Source: Larimichthys crocea
Lineage: Eukaryota; Chordata; Actinopteri; Sciaenidae
Length of the DNA: 64,000 nucleotides
Direction: 5' to 3'
Assembly (NCBI RefSeq): GCF_000972845.2
Contig: NC_040015.1
Span: 4,352,890 to 4,416,889 of the forward strand
Part shown: piece by piece, positions 11,009 through 22,857 of the stretch
Layout: every line of letters starts with the position of its first letter
Position numbering within the stretch: the stretch's first letter is position 1
Position numbers and translations under genes: made by a program
The notes under the pieces: model-generated
The model's input: only the letters and a program-made list of their open reading frames with translations
What the model was told of the DNA's origin: nothing
Databases searched by the model: none

Positions 11009-11600
11009 CGGCGCGTGTTGGCCGTATTCACGCGAGATCATGGGATCATGCGAGAATCCTGGACGTACACGAGACCCCGCGATAAACAGTGTATAAAGAA
11101 AACAACAACAACAAACAGCTGACTTTGCTTCTCCAACGTGGAGGAGATTATAAAAAGCATCTGTTGTGTCATAAATGATTGTGTGTTGTTCCACTTCAAC
11201 AATTAGTCTCTCATCGTCCATGTTGAGAACCTTTGATCTGACCTTTGATTGACTGCTGACCTGGTGCCAGCGGTCATGACATAACGTTGATGTGAAGTTG
11301 TGATAAGCTACATGAACTGCATATTATGTTTTATTTTGAAAGGGGGCGGAAGTTTATTATGTTGATTCTGTGTCTGATTTCCTGAATGGTGCGATCTGCT
11401 CTGTTGAAATTTACGAGGTTTAGCAGCGGCTCGCGTCAAAAATAGAAACGCTACGGAATGCTCGCGCCGTGGCACGGAGAGACGCTTCTGAGACGCGCCC
11501 CGTGTGAGTGCTCTCATTGACTAGACTGGCGGCTATCTGCTACGGTGACCGCGGTGCAGCCGTTACGCGGTGCTTACACCTCCGGTGTGAGTGGGCCTTA
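11009..11600 (-). mobile_element. MITE family M1 copy 2
   Basis: A 592-bp element in reverse orientation to the 39.6-kb copy. It ends ACCTCCGGTGTGAGTGGGCC at 11579-11598. It carries internal landmarks also found at 39.6 kb: TTTTATTTTGAAAGGGGGCG and AGCAGCGGCTCGCGTC. The gene B block has unrelated intron sequence here, so this is an insertion or replacement specific to gene A. No coding capacity. Superfamily not certain; the ends GGCCCACTCACAC occur in several fish MITE groups. Confidence 0.65.
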
Positions 11601-12219
11601 AGAAACCAACTTGCAGAAGTCTGAGCACAGTTAGGTGCATGGAAGTTAATTAATGTACTGTTGTGCACACAAAAAAAATGCTGGGTTATTTTCATAACTC
11701 ATCCGCTGGGTAGCTGTGGATTTTGAGCTGATTGGGTTGTTTTTATCCAAGGTTGGGTTAAATATTTTGACCCAACAGATTAGGTTGATATTCCCAGTCT
11801 TTAGATTTCGGTGGGCTATCGATTTTAACGAACTGAGGACAGATCACAGATCAGATCAGTTTGAGAGAAGAGAGAAAACGGTGTAAATGGTAAGTAAAAC
11901 TTAAATTGTTATCCTATAACATCTAGTTTTGGTAGCTTAATGTGGTAACCAAATAGCCGTGTCTTAGTTATAACTTAAAAACTTCATTTCCGGTCAATTT
12001 CCATTTTTCCTCACGTTCATAAAGGCATCATAGTCATTCCGACGGTCATTGAACGCACCTCGCATGTGTGAGACGCTGTAGTTTAGAGAGAAGTATATAG
12101 CTTTGCTAAAGAGCAGTGTATGATGTATTTCTTGCCTGTGTTTTTCCCTATATCCTGCATCGTGGGTTTATTGTGTGTGAATGAGAAAACAATCAGCAAC
12201 CCTGGCCAGATCACCGCGC

Positions 12220-12347
12220 ACGTTGTTTTTTTAATTGCATCAATTGCGTCACGCCACTATTCGGCCACTTCACCGAAAGCCGAATGTGGCATTTTTTGCA
12301 ATATTCAGCCAAATACTTTCGGTTGCCAAATATTCGGTGCATCCCTA
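12220..12347 (-). repeat. hAT MITE end inside the 5.9-kb element
   Basis: On the minus strand the repeat begins CTAGGGATGCACCGAATATT and continues with several CCGAA/TTCGG motifs, typical of short hAT elements. The other end was not identified. Confidence 0.5.
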
Positions 12348-13164
12348 GTTTCCAACCGTCCCTTTAAAAACGGAATTGTCCGTATTTAGAAACAAAATAA
12401 CCAGTCCCATATTGAGCTGAAAAGGGACACACTTTGTCCCATATTACTGTGAGAATAAACGAATAGTCAGTAAAATGCCAATGGAAAGTGAATAACAGGG
12501 CGCTTTATATGAAAATTTATGGTAAACTTGTTCCCCAGCCCTGTCCTGCTCGGTGACCAATGAGCTGACAGCATATTCACACACGAGTATGACAATACAA
12601 AATACGCTCATCCCATTGGTCGAGGTACTGTTGTCTTGGAGACGTTAACCGAAGACGGAAAAAAAAGCCTCATTCGTGATTGACAGTGACACAGACGACA
12701 AAAAGTATATTTACATTTGTTACTTACTGTACTTACTGCTAACTATTTCTTGATGCACGTTGTAGTAGCCACTTCTTCTCTTCACTGAAATTTCTCTTGG
12801 TAGTTTTCCTCACCATACCTTAGACCAGAGCTTGCCTGTTGTTATTATAATAAAGCGGATTGTAAACAACATTCAAGCTCTGCAGACACACTAAATCGAC
12901 TGGCTTTGTAAAAGTAATCATTAATCTTTCTGTTCTTTCCAAAAGATGGATGAGTTTGTAAAGGAGAAACTGACTGAATGGTCTCTGACTGATCCTTACT
13001 TTTGAAGGTATTTTGGTATTAGTTGTTGTGATACAACCCGACATCAAATAATTACAGCTATCCATTTGAAATAGTTACATTAAATACATATTAAACAGCA
13101 TAGTGCAAGTTGGAAACCAAATTGTGTAAATATGTGGAGGGCTATAGGCTATAGTTGCAACTAA

Positions 13165-13215
13165 CTGTTAGATTAGATATACTTTATTCATCCCACCACA
13201 GGGAAATTCACTTGT
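13165..13215 (-). repeat. SINE/LINE 3'-tail fragment
   Basis: AGATATACTTTATTCATCCC followed by ACCACAGGGAAATTCA matches the 3' tail of the SINE at 6099-6353 (AGATATACTTTATTAATCCC), in the same orientation. No tRNA head is seen. Confidence 0.6.
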
Positions 13216-15328
13216 TTCAGTTGTAAAATATACTTTGATGGAATGTGGTAGGGTACATAATGAAAATAGCTCATCTACAAGCTAAATATGTTGCATTGTG
13301 ATGTTCATTAATCGTAACAGAGCCAAAAGTTTGAAATAAATGTGATATTGAAGTCATAACGTCAACATTTAATATTTTGCAGAATATTTATATATTTGTT
13401 ACTTGAGGTACACTAGAATAGGTCTAGCCAGAATGGGTTATGTGTGTTTCAAATGTAGAAAGTCTTAAGCCGTGACATAAGATATATTTTTTTCTATCTG
13501 AAAGTGATACACAATATATTATCCACATCAACATATTTCCATTGTGCACAAGTTGGGTGCCATTGTTCATTTGACAACCAGAGATCGTTTAGGAGACACC
13601 TAATGGGGCACAGTTTTGACTTTGATGTTGAATCAGTGGAAGAAGGTTCTTCAGCTCAACTTTCTGATTGATTACTTTGTCTTCTTTAGGATGCATGGTT
13701 CACCCCAGGGAGGGCCCACAAACCAGCAACGGGGTACCTGGAGGAGCGCCTCCGTAATGTCCGCAAGAGGAATCTAAAGGCAGCCGGGTGAATTCAGCAC
13801 CAATAATGCAAGCGACCCCCATCCTTTTGCCAGGTACAGTAAGATGTCTTGAACTGAGGTGGAGGGGACATGTTTCCCTTATATCTAAATCCAGCTGATG
13901 TTGGATTGGATGTCATTTATCACTATTTGCTACAATTCTTTCTTTTCTCTGCCCATTACAGAACCGATTATTACTGGTGAGAAGTGCTTGCAACTGACAT
14001 TGTGGCTAAAAAACAACATTTGGCCACAAGCTACAGTTAGCCAGTACTTGTTGGAGACTGCAGTCCATAGGGCAAATTGGATTCGACAAGATGGGGCAAG
14101 ACAATCCAAAACATTATGGCAGAGTTTCCTTGTCTCGTGGACACTCCAGGCATGGCGAGCTTACATCTACACTATTTGTATTGCCCTGTCTAAAATTCAC
14201 ACATTTGATTTCGACTTGTGGCTAAAAAACATAAAGATATATAAAAAAAAAGGAATCCTTCATCCCAAAATTAATGGAATACATAAATTCTTATTGTAAA
14301 AATAGAGTTCATGAATTTGATTCTACCATATGAGCTTTAACAGGATGGGTATTTGAAGGGTTAAATGCAGAGATACATAGTTTTTTTAGCTGTGCACATA
14401 AGCCAGCACATTTCTTGCAATGTAACCCAATGTTCTTGCATCAGTGTCCTAACTCAAACATAATGTTTCAGTAATCATACAAAAAGGTATTTCATATTCT
14501 GCTAATTTGATTAAACAAGGCCAGTATTTCAGCAGAAAGAGGATGGGTAGACAGACCTGTGGCAGTCTCACTGCGTGTGTATCAGCACAATCCACTCCCA
14601 GTGGCAGCCGCCACGGCTGGAAAAAACTCTAGCAGAATCACTGAAGGCACATAAATCAGTGGTAGATAAAAGATAAAAGCATTTAATAGTTCAAGGTGTT
14701 CTAATTTTATAGTTAAAATCAGATAAGTTCATAGCTTCAGTTAAAATGCAGTAGTTTAAAAGAGGTTCATAGATATAAATGTTACATTATAACGTACTCA
14801 GACACCTACCCAGAGTACAGAAGTAATACATCCAGAGTGTTCTGAAAGAATGTCTGCAAAATGGATCCCTGAGTTGGCTGAAAAGATAATCCGTATGGCC
14901 AGAAAGGAGAACATCGGAGACCTTCTTTCAAACATCAGTTCACTCTCAGCAGGTATTCACATAGAGCTGGTGTAACATGCAGCCCCCAACTTTGTCGATG
15001 TCAACTTTTTCTCAGTGCAGCAGTATGAGTTTGAGACTCAGACACGTCATTGTTTGAAGTGGGCTGTGGTTTTCAAACTTTTAAAAATCAAAAAAATCAA
15101 GGACTCTTAAATGGACAGAAGTTAGACCACAGAACCCAATTTCATAAGATTTTAGCCCAGGGTTTTCCATTCTGATTGGATTCATTCAGATTTGCGCTTA
15201 ATCAAAATGGTAGGCATACATTCTGACATTGTGTTACTTCATGGTAAAACAGCAAAAGGTAGAGGTCACATATAGATCCCCAAAAACATCTAGTTGGGTG
15301 CTGGATCTAAAAAAAGACTCAAAGTAAA

Positions 15329-15465
15329 AGAAAGCAAGAAGATCCGCACACCAGCACACACCAAACAGCTCCCATTAAGGATATTTATTGTGTGTAACGT
15401 TTTGAAATGTTTGACATAATAAATATCCTTAAAGGGAGCTGTTTGGTGTGCAGATCTTCTTTCTT
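15329..15465. repeat. Foldback palindrome in an intron of the element gene
   Basis: The segment AAACAGCTCCCATTAAGGAT recurs inverted as ATCCTTAAAGGGAGCTGTTT about 50 bp later, extended outward by GAAGATC...CACACC / GGTGTGCAGATCTTC. The arms are about 45 bp around a loop of about 25 bp. Confidence 0.7.
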
Positions 15466-16519
15466 TCTTTGACCTAATGGTGAACACACAGGCTGGCACC
15501 ATTTCATGATCACTGGGGTCCTTGGACCCCACTTTGAGAATCACTGCTCAGCTCCACTGGCAAAGAAAATCCCCACACTACATAAAGTTATGAGTTAAAG
15601 GGCAAATTCACCCATTTCAGCATGTCTTTTGATATAATTGGTCCTCACTGATGCTCACTAAAAAATCATGACATTTCTGTCAAATCTGTCAGAGAAGGGA
15701 CACTGGACAGTTAATTTGAAATTAAATTTACATTTTTATTCAGTATATATTACATTTTTTTTTTTTTTTAAGTTTGAAACTATGTTTGAAAAGAAAATGT
15801 GGATGTCACTGGCTGTCAGGTTTCTCAGCTGTTCACAGTCCTCTTTTGAGACAGAGTAAGCAGTAACAAGTGGTGTCATAATTTAGTCAGCATTAGTGAC
15901 GAACAATTGTATGAAGATGAGTTGAAAATGAGTGAAGTGGTCCTTTAATGTTGACAGACGTTTAATTAATGTTTTATTTTTACAGATCAACAGGGTGACA
16001 TAGCGCTGCAGCTGCTGCCAGTGCTGCTGCCAGTGCTGCTCCCAACTGTAACATAAAATTGGATGAAAAGTGTACCGCCCCAGCAAGTGGGAGGTTCGCA
16101 GGGCCTTCATTGACATCCAGCCAGTGAGTTAAAACAGTGCTTTTCAAAAAATGTCATGTCAAGGACCCCTATATGTGTATTTGAGATCTAGAGTAAAGTA
16201 GGATTAAAGTGGTTAAACTGATTTTGTTGCAAGTAACTACTTTTGCTGGAGACCCCAAGGTGCCCACCTCTAGGATCCTCTGGGATTCCTGGACCGCACT
16301 TTTGAGAAACACTGCACTGAGACAGTCATAATTAATACTGTGCTTAGTGGAATTGACAGGTCATTTTTGGCATGTACAGAAATGTTCTTATTGGACTCAG
16401 ACTCCAGACACAGTCTGGTACAGCACTGTGCATTACCTGTGGAGTTGAACCTAACCTGTTGTACAAACTAATTGTTGAATCTTGTTGTTTTTTTTTCTTC
16501 TTCTCTTTTTTCTTTTTAG

Positions 16520-16840
16520 CCTGGAACAAACATGGTGCAGTACCTGGCGACTGTAGGCAGTAGCATAGAATACCCCTATGTACTCATGCTAGGAGAGGAG
16601 CATCAGTGTTCCCAGGCCTTCATGATCAGTGGTGGGATAGCCTTGGAGCACCCATCTCTGTTGAGTGCAGTCGATGGGTGCTTTAAAGCATTTTTTGTTT
16701 TTGATGTAAACTACCCAAAACCGTGTGCCCAGGTTTGGGAGTTTATTCAGGCATGCATCTTTGAGATCCCAGGTCATGAGTCCAATGCTGTGAAGTTGAT
16801 CAGGTCTCAACTTGCTGCGATGGAGTCATCCAACAGTTAG
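16520..16840 (+). CDS. Conserved C-terminal exon of the C2H2 element gene
   Basis: This exon is open from a TTTTTAG acceptor to TAG at 16838-16840 (107 codons). Motifs include QYLATVGSSIEYPYVLMLGE, CFKAFFVFDVNYPKPCAQVW and EFIQACIFEIPG. It is the least damaged part of the gene and the best query for finding relatives. No catalytic motif was recognised. Confidence 0.6.
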   Translation, partial: PGTNMVQYLATVGSSIEYPYVLMLGEEHQCSQAFMISGGIALEHPSLLSAVDGCFKAFFVFDVNYPKPCAQVWEFIQACIFEIPGHESNAVKLIRSQLAAMESSNS

Positions 16841-17684
16841 TTAAGCTGCAAGTTCAGCTCTCATCATCTTCACCCCGTTAAGTGTTGTGTTAAGTTAAGT
16901 GCTGATGTTTATATTTATTCCGGCAAAAACCTACGAACTTTGTTGGGTTTTTTTTACTTTTCTTTTTTAATATTTAGGTATTGTATGTATGTTTAAATCG
17001 ATGGACTTGGCACTGCAGCAATGTTAAAAATGTATACTGTTTTAATGTGAACTTGAAATCATTAGCTAATGGTTACGTAGCCTGGAACACAGCATAACTC
17101 TGACATAAATCTAATAATTGTATTATTGGTTCAAATTTTTTTTTTGCCAGATTTAGTTTTTAACTAGCCAATGCCAATTTTACAACAATTTCATTGTATA
17201 ATACTAAGGTTAATGTTCATTAATTAATGCTGATTTTGCTCTCAAACCTACATTTTGATTTTAACCCACTTCTTTGGTAACATTAGTCCAACGACATGAC
17301 TGTGTTTTAGCCCATTCATTAGTTAATATAACTCAACAACATGGTTCTATTTTAGCCCATTTATTGGGTAACATTAACCTAACAGCAGAGTAATTTTTAA
17401 CCCATTTTCGGGTAAACAGTCTCAACCCAACATGCCGGGTCAAGCCCATAACCTAACCCTGTTGGTATAAAACAACCCAGCTTTGGCCAGGTCCAACTTT
17501 GGACCAGTGTTGGCTTACCCAAATTGGGTTATTTTCAACCCAGCAGTTTTAAGAGAGTGGTTGGCAAAGTATGCACCTTGTGTATATTTTACTATTAATC
17601 CAGTTTATTGTTGTACTTGAGATTTCACAGTTTATGTGTAGCCTTTTTTCTTTCCTCTAACAATAAGCTTTTTATTTTTTTTAG

Positions 17685-18007
17685 CTCTCGCTCTGATGTC
17701 AGCGAGGATGAGTATGTTCCTGAATCTGATGGAGAGACAGAAAGTGACAGTCCAGCAGAAGAAGTCAAACAGCACAAGGGTAAGAAGAGAAAAGTACAGC
17801 AAACGACTTCAGCCAACTCTCAGGGAGCACATGTCCAACCACGTAAGACAAGACGTATGGCACCTTCTTGTTCCCTGGCTGCAAATGATGAAGAAAGTCC
17901 ATCTAAAAGTTCTGTTACGGTAAAGGCACTAAAGAAGAAACAAGGCAGGTCACATGAAAACATGCCACTGGTTGGGGAGGTCTCTGATGAAGCACACACT
18001 ACAAAAG
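17685..18007 (+). pseudogene. Gene A acidic/basic linker exon
   Basis: Bounded by TTTTTTAG and a G|GTAAGC donor. It reads SRSDVSEDEYVPESDGETES, then lysine-rich sequence, QPRKTRRMAPSCSLAAND and a basic tail. The gene B equivalent is 32825-33008, which lacks several internal segments; gene A keeps the longer form. This exon is open throughout. Confidence 0.6.
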
Positions 18008-18809
18008 GTAAGCTGTTTTCAATAGTAGATAGTGAATGGGTCAGCCTCCTGGTGGCTGAAGGTTTGAGACTACAACTGCTCCTGTTAAAAATGGCTTTAT
18101 GTAGTTTTCAGTGGCCACTAGCGGCATGGTTTTTAGATTGCAACCAGGTGTGTGCTTGTAAGCGTGCTGAAACTCATGAACGAGCAAAATCCGAAACACC
18201 GGGAGACAGCTTCACACAACATGATGGAAACTCTGGTAAACTCCCACTGCACTGTTACAGTAATATTTTTATTAGCTTGAGGTTGAACTAATCCATGCTC
18301 GTAACATGGTTCTTTCAACGGAGGCCCAGCAATGTTAGCACAGCTAAACGTATTGGATGATAATTAAAAGAGTTAGTGAGTTAGACTGAATATTAGAAAT
18401 GATTGCTAGACTGCAATAAGTAACCTTACTGTAGTGAATGGTTCTTCAACTGTGTTGTCCTGCACAGTTATGTTGAAGTATTGTATATTACGTGGGTCAT
18501 GTAAGTTACAGCAACTGAGACGGTGGAAAAGCTGTTGTATTGGTTAAATAAGAATAAATCTAAATTGAACACCACAACAAAGCAAACAGCAGCAAATCAG
18601 TGCTAATAATAACTAACTGTCCTGCATAACTTTAGACTAATAGAAACAAATTGCTCCACATTTGCTTTGTACCATTACATCATTTCTGCTGCTACAGATG
18701 GAACGGTTGTCGTCATAGCCTCATTACAGGCTGGTCATGTCACACTGTATGTAAACTGCATGTATATGTTCATATTTTTAAAGTATTTCTTACATCTTTT
18801 TTTATTCAG

Positions 18810-19003
18810 GGTCATCAAAATCAAAGTAAAGGAAATGGGGAGATGAAGAAATTCAGGCCGTGGAGAAAACACTCTTGGACTATATCCAGTCGAGGAAGGT
18901 TCCTGGAAAAGCAGAGTGTCTCAAATGCATTGAGACTTCTCCACTGGCACTTAGAGGGAGGAGGTGGGAGGGAGTGAAATTTTATGTAAAAAAATCGTAT
19001 TGA
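18810..19003 (+). pseudogene. Gene A terminal SANT/Myb-like exon
   Basis: Following TTTATTCAG the frame reads SSKSK, then a TAA stop, then RKWGDEEIQAVEKTLLDYIQ, RKVPGKAECLKCIETSPLAL and RRWEGVKFYVKKSY before a TGA. The tryptophan spacing and helical pattern fit a SANT/Myb-like fold. Apart from the TAA, the domain is cleaner than in gene B, whose matching exon has at least two single-base indels. Confidence 0.6.
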
Positions 19004-19329
19004 CACTTTAAGGCGAGACTCTGTTAAAGGAAAGAGGTAAGCTGACATTTGTTCCTGTCTTAGAAGATTACACAGGTAATTTTTTTGTTGGAGTAAATTT
19101 TTCCTGTGGTCTTCTATAGAGTTATGTTTGAAAGCACTGAGGTTTTGTTTAAATTTTGAATGTTAAAGTTTTAAAAATGTTATATATAAAAGAAAATGCA
19201 ATTTTTATTTAAATTGAGCGCTTTTGTACTGTTGGCATATCCCCAGCCTGAGTTTGTGGGATATTTGCTGCTTTGTTGCTCTGTATTCAGGCAGCATTTG
19301 TTTCCCAACTTTTGTTTGTGATATCAATC

Positions 19330-19558
19330 ACGTTCTACAAAATGATTTTGTTGTTGCCCTCTTTAAATGGGGCGAATGTGAGATGTTGTGGTTAATAATG
19401 GCAAGCATTTGTCAGTTGAAATGCATTGGTCATCAGGAGCAGTTTGGGGTTCAGGACACTAAGACATACATACTTACTTGGGGAGCAGGAGCCAGGGATC
19501 GAACCACAAATCTTCTGATAAGAGGATGACCACTCTACCCCCTCAGCCACAGCCTCCC
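19330..19558 (-). mobile_element. tRNA-derived SINE
   Basis: Minus-strand head GGGAGGCTGTGGCTGAGGGG with an A-box-like TGGCTGAGGGGGTAGAGTGG and a B box GGTTCGATCCC. The body reads AAGTATGTCTTAGTGTCCTGA-type sequence, as in widespread teleost SINEs. The 3' boundary is approximate. Confidence 0.7.
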
Positions 19559-20049
19559 AAAAAAGCCCTTTAATCAGTTTTGTTGATAATGGAGTCCAGT
19601 ATGCACAGATCATTAGTTAATATACAAATGCAAGAGATAATGGTGAATATACAAATGAAATATAATTAACAAAAATACCAATGTGATATAGACACCATTC
19701 TGTCTTATAATTGAAGCACTTAATTGATTCTAAAAATGTATTCTCCATTGTTTATCTTAAAGGCTTGTAAATGTATATTATAATAGCTATAAAGAAATTT
19801 GATACAGTGCCATCTAGTGGTGGATTGTGATATGATACAATAGGAGTGTCCCCACCAGGATAGAAAAAACAGACAAAAATAAGCTTCATAAATTTGAGAA
19901 ATTTTGATGAGCACATTGATTTTTGGGATCCAAAAAAAATCCCACAAATCTTTGTGAGTTTAAACCATGCTGTTCATTTCAACTAAAAAGTGGTGTCTCC
20001 ACCTGTCAACTGCACTTGAGGAGTCCACACCGAGTAATAAAAACAAGTA

Positions 20050-20215
20050 TGTGGTGTGTGTGTGTGTGTGTGTGTGTGCGTATTTCTATCCTGATGGGGA
20101 CAACAACCTGACTTTTCACTCACGCGGTGGGGTCCAGTTTTCCCAGTGGGGACCAAAACTCGGTCCCCACAGGCACGAGCATTGCAATCAATAGAAAACA
20201 GTCTCCTGATATGCC
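20050..20215 (+). repeat. (GT)n-GGGGAC repeat, copy 1
   Basis: A GT microsatellite runs into CGTATTTCTATCCTGATGGG and a series of GGGGAC/GTCCCC motifs, ending TCTCCTGATATGCCT. It is nearly identical to 22794-22997. No coding capacity. Flanks from 19560 to 20050 show nothing recognisable. Confidence 0.8.
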
Positions 20216-22783
20216 TCTACCACGTGGGAACGACAGTTTTGTAAGCCAAAGGGAATGAAGGAATGGCCTTTCTTATCTGTCAGCCTGCACGCTGGGGGGC
20301 CAGGCCAGCTGATAACTCGGTCCACACATACACGTTGTTTCGTGAAACAACACGCCATAATTTAAAAGCAGTGACAGATGAATGGTCCCCATAGTGGTAA
20401 TTTGATGGTGTGGATAAATTCAACAAAACAAAAAGAATTATTTTCATCGCGTCAAGCCAACCAGTTGTGTGTGGTGTGTGTGTGTGTGTGCATCTGTTTT
20501 GATTATTTTTGTGTTTTTTGCCTGTATGGCCCATTAATGGGATTCATACTCAGTTTTTTTTTTTTTTTTTGCTGTTTTCTACATATGTCTGTATGTTGTG
20601 TGTGTGAGACGGGTTATTAGCCTGAGGTGATCGTGAGATCATTTGGGCGGGCAACAGCAGGGAAAACACCGACCTAGAATTTTAACACTGTTTGTTTTGG
20701 TTTTGGTTGCGAGGGGAAAAGAAGAAGTTGCACAAAATCTCACCAAAGGTAACAAACTATCCATGATCAGTGTTTTTTATGTTAAGCACTTGAACACACC
20801 CGTATATAAATCTACATTATGCTTGTGCTGTGAGCATATCCCAAATTGTCAAATTTACAGATTTCTTTCATTTTCTGTGTGTTCCATTGAATTCATATGA
20901 AAATAAATCGCAAGTGTTGAAACTTACTTGGGAAGTTACTATCCTCGTTTGATAACATAGTTAAAACCCATCCCACATCGATCTTATGAGTCACAAGTAT
21001 TGTTTGGACAATTCCACACAGCAAACTTTGTTTCACCTCTTAAATCAATGGTCAAGTTGGGATGTCTGAAACATTTTCATTTCTACATTGTATAGTGACG
21101 TGAAAACATTGTTCTGCTTAAAAGCAACAACATGCTCATGAACTGTTTCCATTGTCCCAGAGATAGTAAGTGCTGATTAATACAAATGCCAATGGATCAG
21201 ACAAGCCCAGATTGTTTTTGGAGTAGATAAGAGCAGCTTGATGATGTGCAACGTCCGGCGGAGCAGAGGGTATTTATAATAAGGTTTGCACTTGAATATG
21301 ACACAATAGTAGATTTTTATCGTTCAAAGTCTCCTGAGGAGCAGTTTCAGTACTTACTTGTTCATGTATAGTACAACGCAGCCTGATTAATGTATTTTTC
21401 ACCATCCCATTGATTATCTCGTTACTCAATGGAAGACTAAGCCCTCCTGTGGATACACATAATATCAAATAAATAACGTCGGTTTTGTTGTAGTTTTATG
21501 TTCAGCAGTGTCATTTTTGCTGCCAATTATTCTTATAAACGGGTGGAAATCTGATTGGCCGTGCCATGCTCACTGTGGGATGTTTCCATCGATCAATGAG
21601 CACCATAGTACTCATGGGATAAACATGGACTTTTAACAAAACACGCCTCAGTTTTCTATTAATTACTAACGATGATGTGGAAGGATAAAAGGGTTTAAGG
21701 CACTATCCCGTCCTCTTGTAACCAATGCAGGTTTCATCTTTCTAGATATCTTCCAAGTACTTCATCTTAGCATTTACAGTTCATCATTGATCGAGCCCGA
21801 CAGTTCTGCAGCCGCAGGGGAATCTCTTGGCCTCAAAAACACATGATCACGTAGGATCTGTCTTCCCAAGGACCTCCCATGTGCCCCAAGCAGGGTTGAC
21901 GGGCAGCTCCATCTATCACTCTGAACAGTCCACAGCTGGAAGGAGGAGACGTGTCAGGTACAAGGCCACAACAGCAATCAATTACAGTGTGTGTCTGTAC
22001 ATCTTGTAGTGTCAAGAAAATGTTTCATTATTACCAGAAGCAGCTCACGCAATGTGGCACCAAGGTCCCAGAGTTTATTTGTTTAGTTTTGTAAGAAAAT
22101 CTTATTCTAGATTATTTTGCAAGTACCTGTTTTTTATGTTTTAATATTCAGACTTTTTTTGCAACACGTTTGTGTCCTTCATCTTGCTTCAACCTGAAAA
22201 ACTACAAGCAGTATTCTGTTTTGCAGAGAACATTTAAAGAAGAAAGCATTAATGTGTGTTCTGGACATGAGAGGACATCACAGCAAGCTTTTATAAATGA
22301 CCAACATTCGGTTGTCTCGTGTTCAGCTGGATGACAATTTTTGCTTTTTATGCATATGAAGATGTCTTCACACTGAGAGAGACAGAAGTGGGTAAGCCCT
22401 CCAGTTGGAGCAGCTTGTTCCTGACAGACTAAAACACGTGACAGTGCCACGGAGCTGATCAGGAGAGGGCAACCAAGAGTCACCTGTGCTGTGCACCGTG
22501 TGTGTGTCTGTGCATGTGTGTCTGTGGATAAAAAGCAAGGAGTGTGACTAATACAGTTGAGGTTGGGATTAACTTTTCCACCCTGGATATCATTCTCTTT
22601 AAACCTCCTGACACAATATGCTCGCTCTCTCTTTTAACACACATACACACACACACACACACTACGCAAGACTTCTAAAATACAAATTGTTACTGAGATG
22701 AAAGGTTTGGCTTATTTTCTCCCCTCTGAGAGGATCCAAGCCAAAGACTGACATGCCAACAATTTCTTGTGAGTGTGCGCATA
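20216..22783. other. Intergenic, no gene recognised
   Basis: Contains short GT/CA runs (20468-20490, 22635-22662) and poly-T (20550-20570). No splice-consistent coding frame, SINE head or transposase motif was found. All stop-free frames are short and lack recognisable motifs. Confidence 0.5.
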
Positions 22784-22793
22784 NNNNNNNNNN
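22784..22793. other. Assembly gap (10 N) in a microsatellite
   Basis: Ten unknown bases sit immediately before a 60-bp GT run, which probably caused the break. True length unknown. Confidence 0.95.

Positions 22794-22857
<64 letters not shown>

Larger units (their letters stand above)
11887..16840 (+). pseudogene. Multi-exon C2H2 zinc-finger gene carried by the 5.9-kb element
   Basis: Candidate exons: the start codon alone (ATG|GTAAGT, 11887-11889); about 13530-13670 with a C2H2 finger (CX4C-X12-HX3H in CAQVGCHCSFDNQRSF...HLMGH); 13691-13840 (ATGYLEERLRNVRKRNLKAA); 13962-14160 (LWLKNNIWPQATVSQYL); 14831-14951 (WIPELAEKIIRMARKENIGD); 15985-16124 (ALQLLPVLLPVL, then a frame change to RRAFIDIQPV); and 16520-16840 (MVQYLATVGSSIEYPYVLML ... 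stop). The last exon is a clean conserved C-terminal domain of about 106 residues. Frameshifts are visible near 13790, 14125 and 16040, so the copy looks inactive unless these are sequence errors. I recognise the pattern as a repeated, uncharacterised fish protein type found near SAMD3-like genes. Its role is unknown; it might be the element's mobility or DNA-binding protein, or simply cargo. Confidence 0.5.
11666..17559 (+). mobile_element. 5.9-kb CAC...GTG element with subterminal repeats (CACTA/EnSpm-like?)
   Basis: The gene B sequence TGTACTGTTGTG|GTTGCCAAAG (junction 32685/32686) is continuous. In gene A the same flanks are separated by 11666-17559. The left end is CACACAAAAAAAATGCTGGG. 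The right end, reverse-complemented, is CACTCTCTTAAAACTGCTGG. So the termini are imperfect inverted repeats starting CAC with a shared TGCTGGGTT core. The target duplication is 0-3 bp ('TG' or 'GTG'), depending on where the end is set. Subterminal TGGGTT/AACCCA motifs are dense at both ends, including four repeats of about 45 bp at 17257-17440 (TTTTAGCCCATT...). These features fit CACTA/EnSpm elements, but no transposase of that class was recognised inside. The cargo is a multi-exon C2H2 gene. Confidence 0.7.
9484..19003 (+). pseudogene. 'Gene A': multi-exon acidic/SANT gene, interrupted copy
   Basis: The exons and introns from 9170 to 19003 match gene B (31.6-35.2 kb) closely enough to align by eye, including intron sequence. 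Recognised exons: 9484-9557 plus about 10590-10640 (one acidic exon split by inserted sequence), 17685-18007 (acidic/basic linker) and 18810-19003 (SANT/Myb-like terminal exon). Inserted since the duplication: roughly 1 kb at 9.56-10.59 kb, a MITE at 11009-11600, and a 5.9-kb element at 11666-17559. The last exon has an in-frame TAA (18825-18827) before the SANT part. The upstream exons seen in gene B are missing here, replaced by L2 and tyrosine-recombinase sequence. The protein's function is not known to me; an acidic, disordered region followed by a single Myb-like fold suggests DNA or chromatin binding. Confidence 0.55.

Noticed and set aside
16372..16563. Frames across a poly-pyrimidine stretch near 16.5 kb
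   Set aside because: They cross the splice acceptor of the C2H2 gene's last exon and read the intron; only 16520-16840 is supported.
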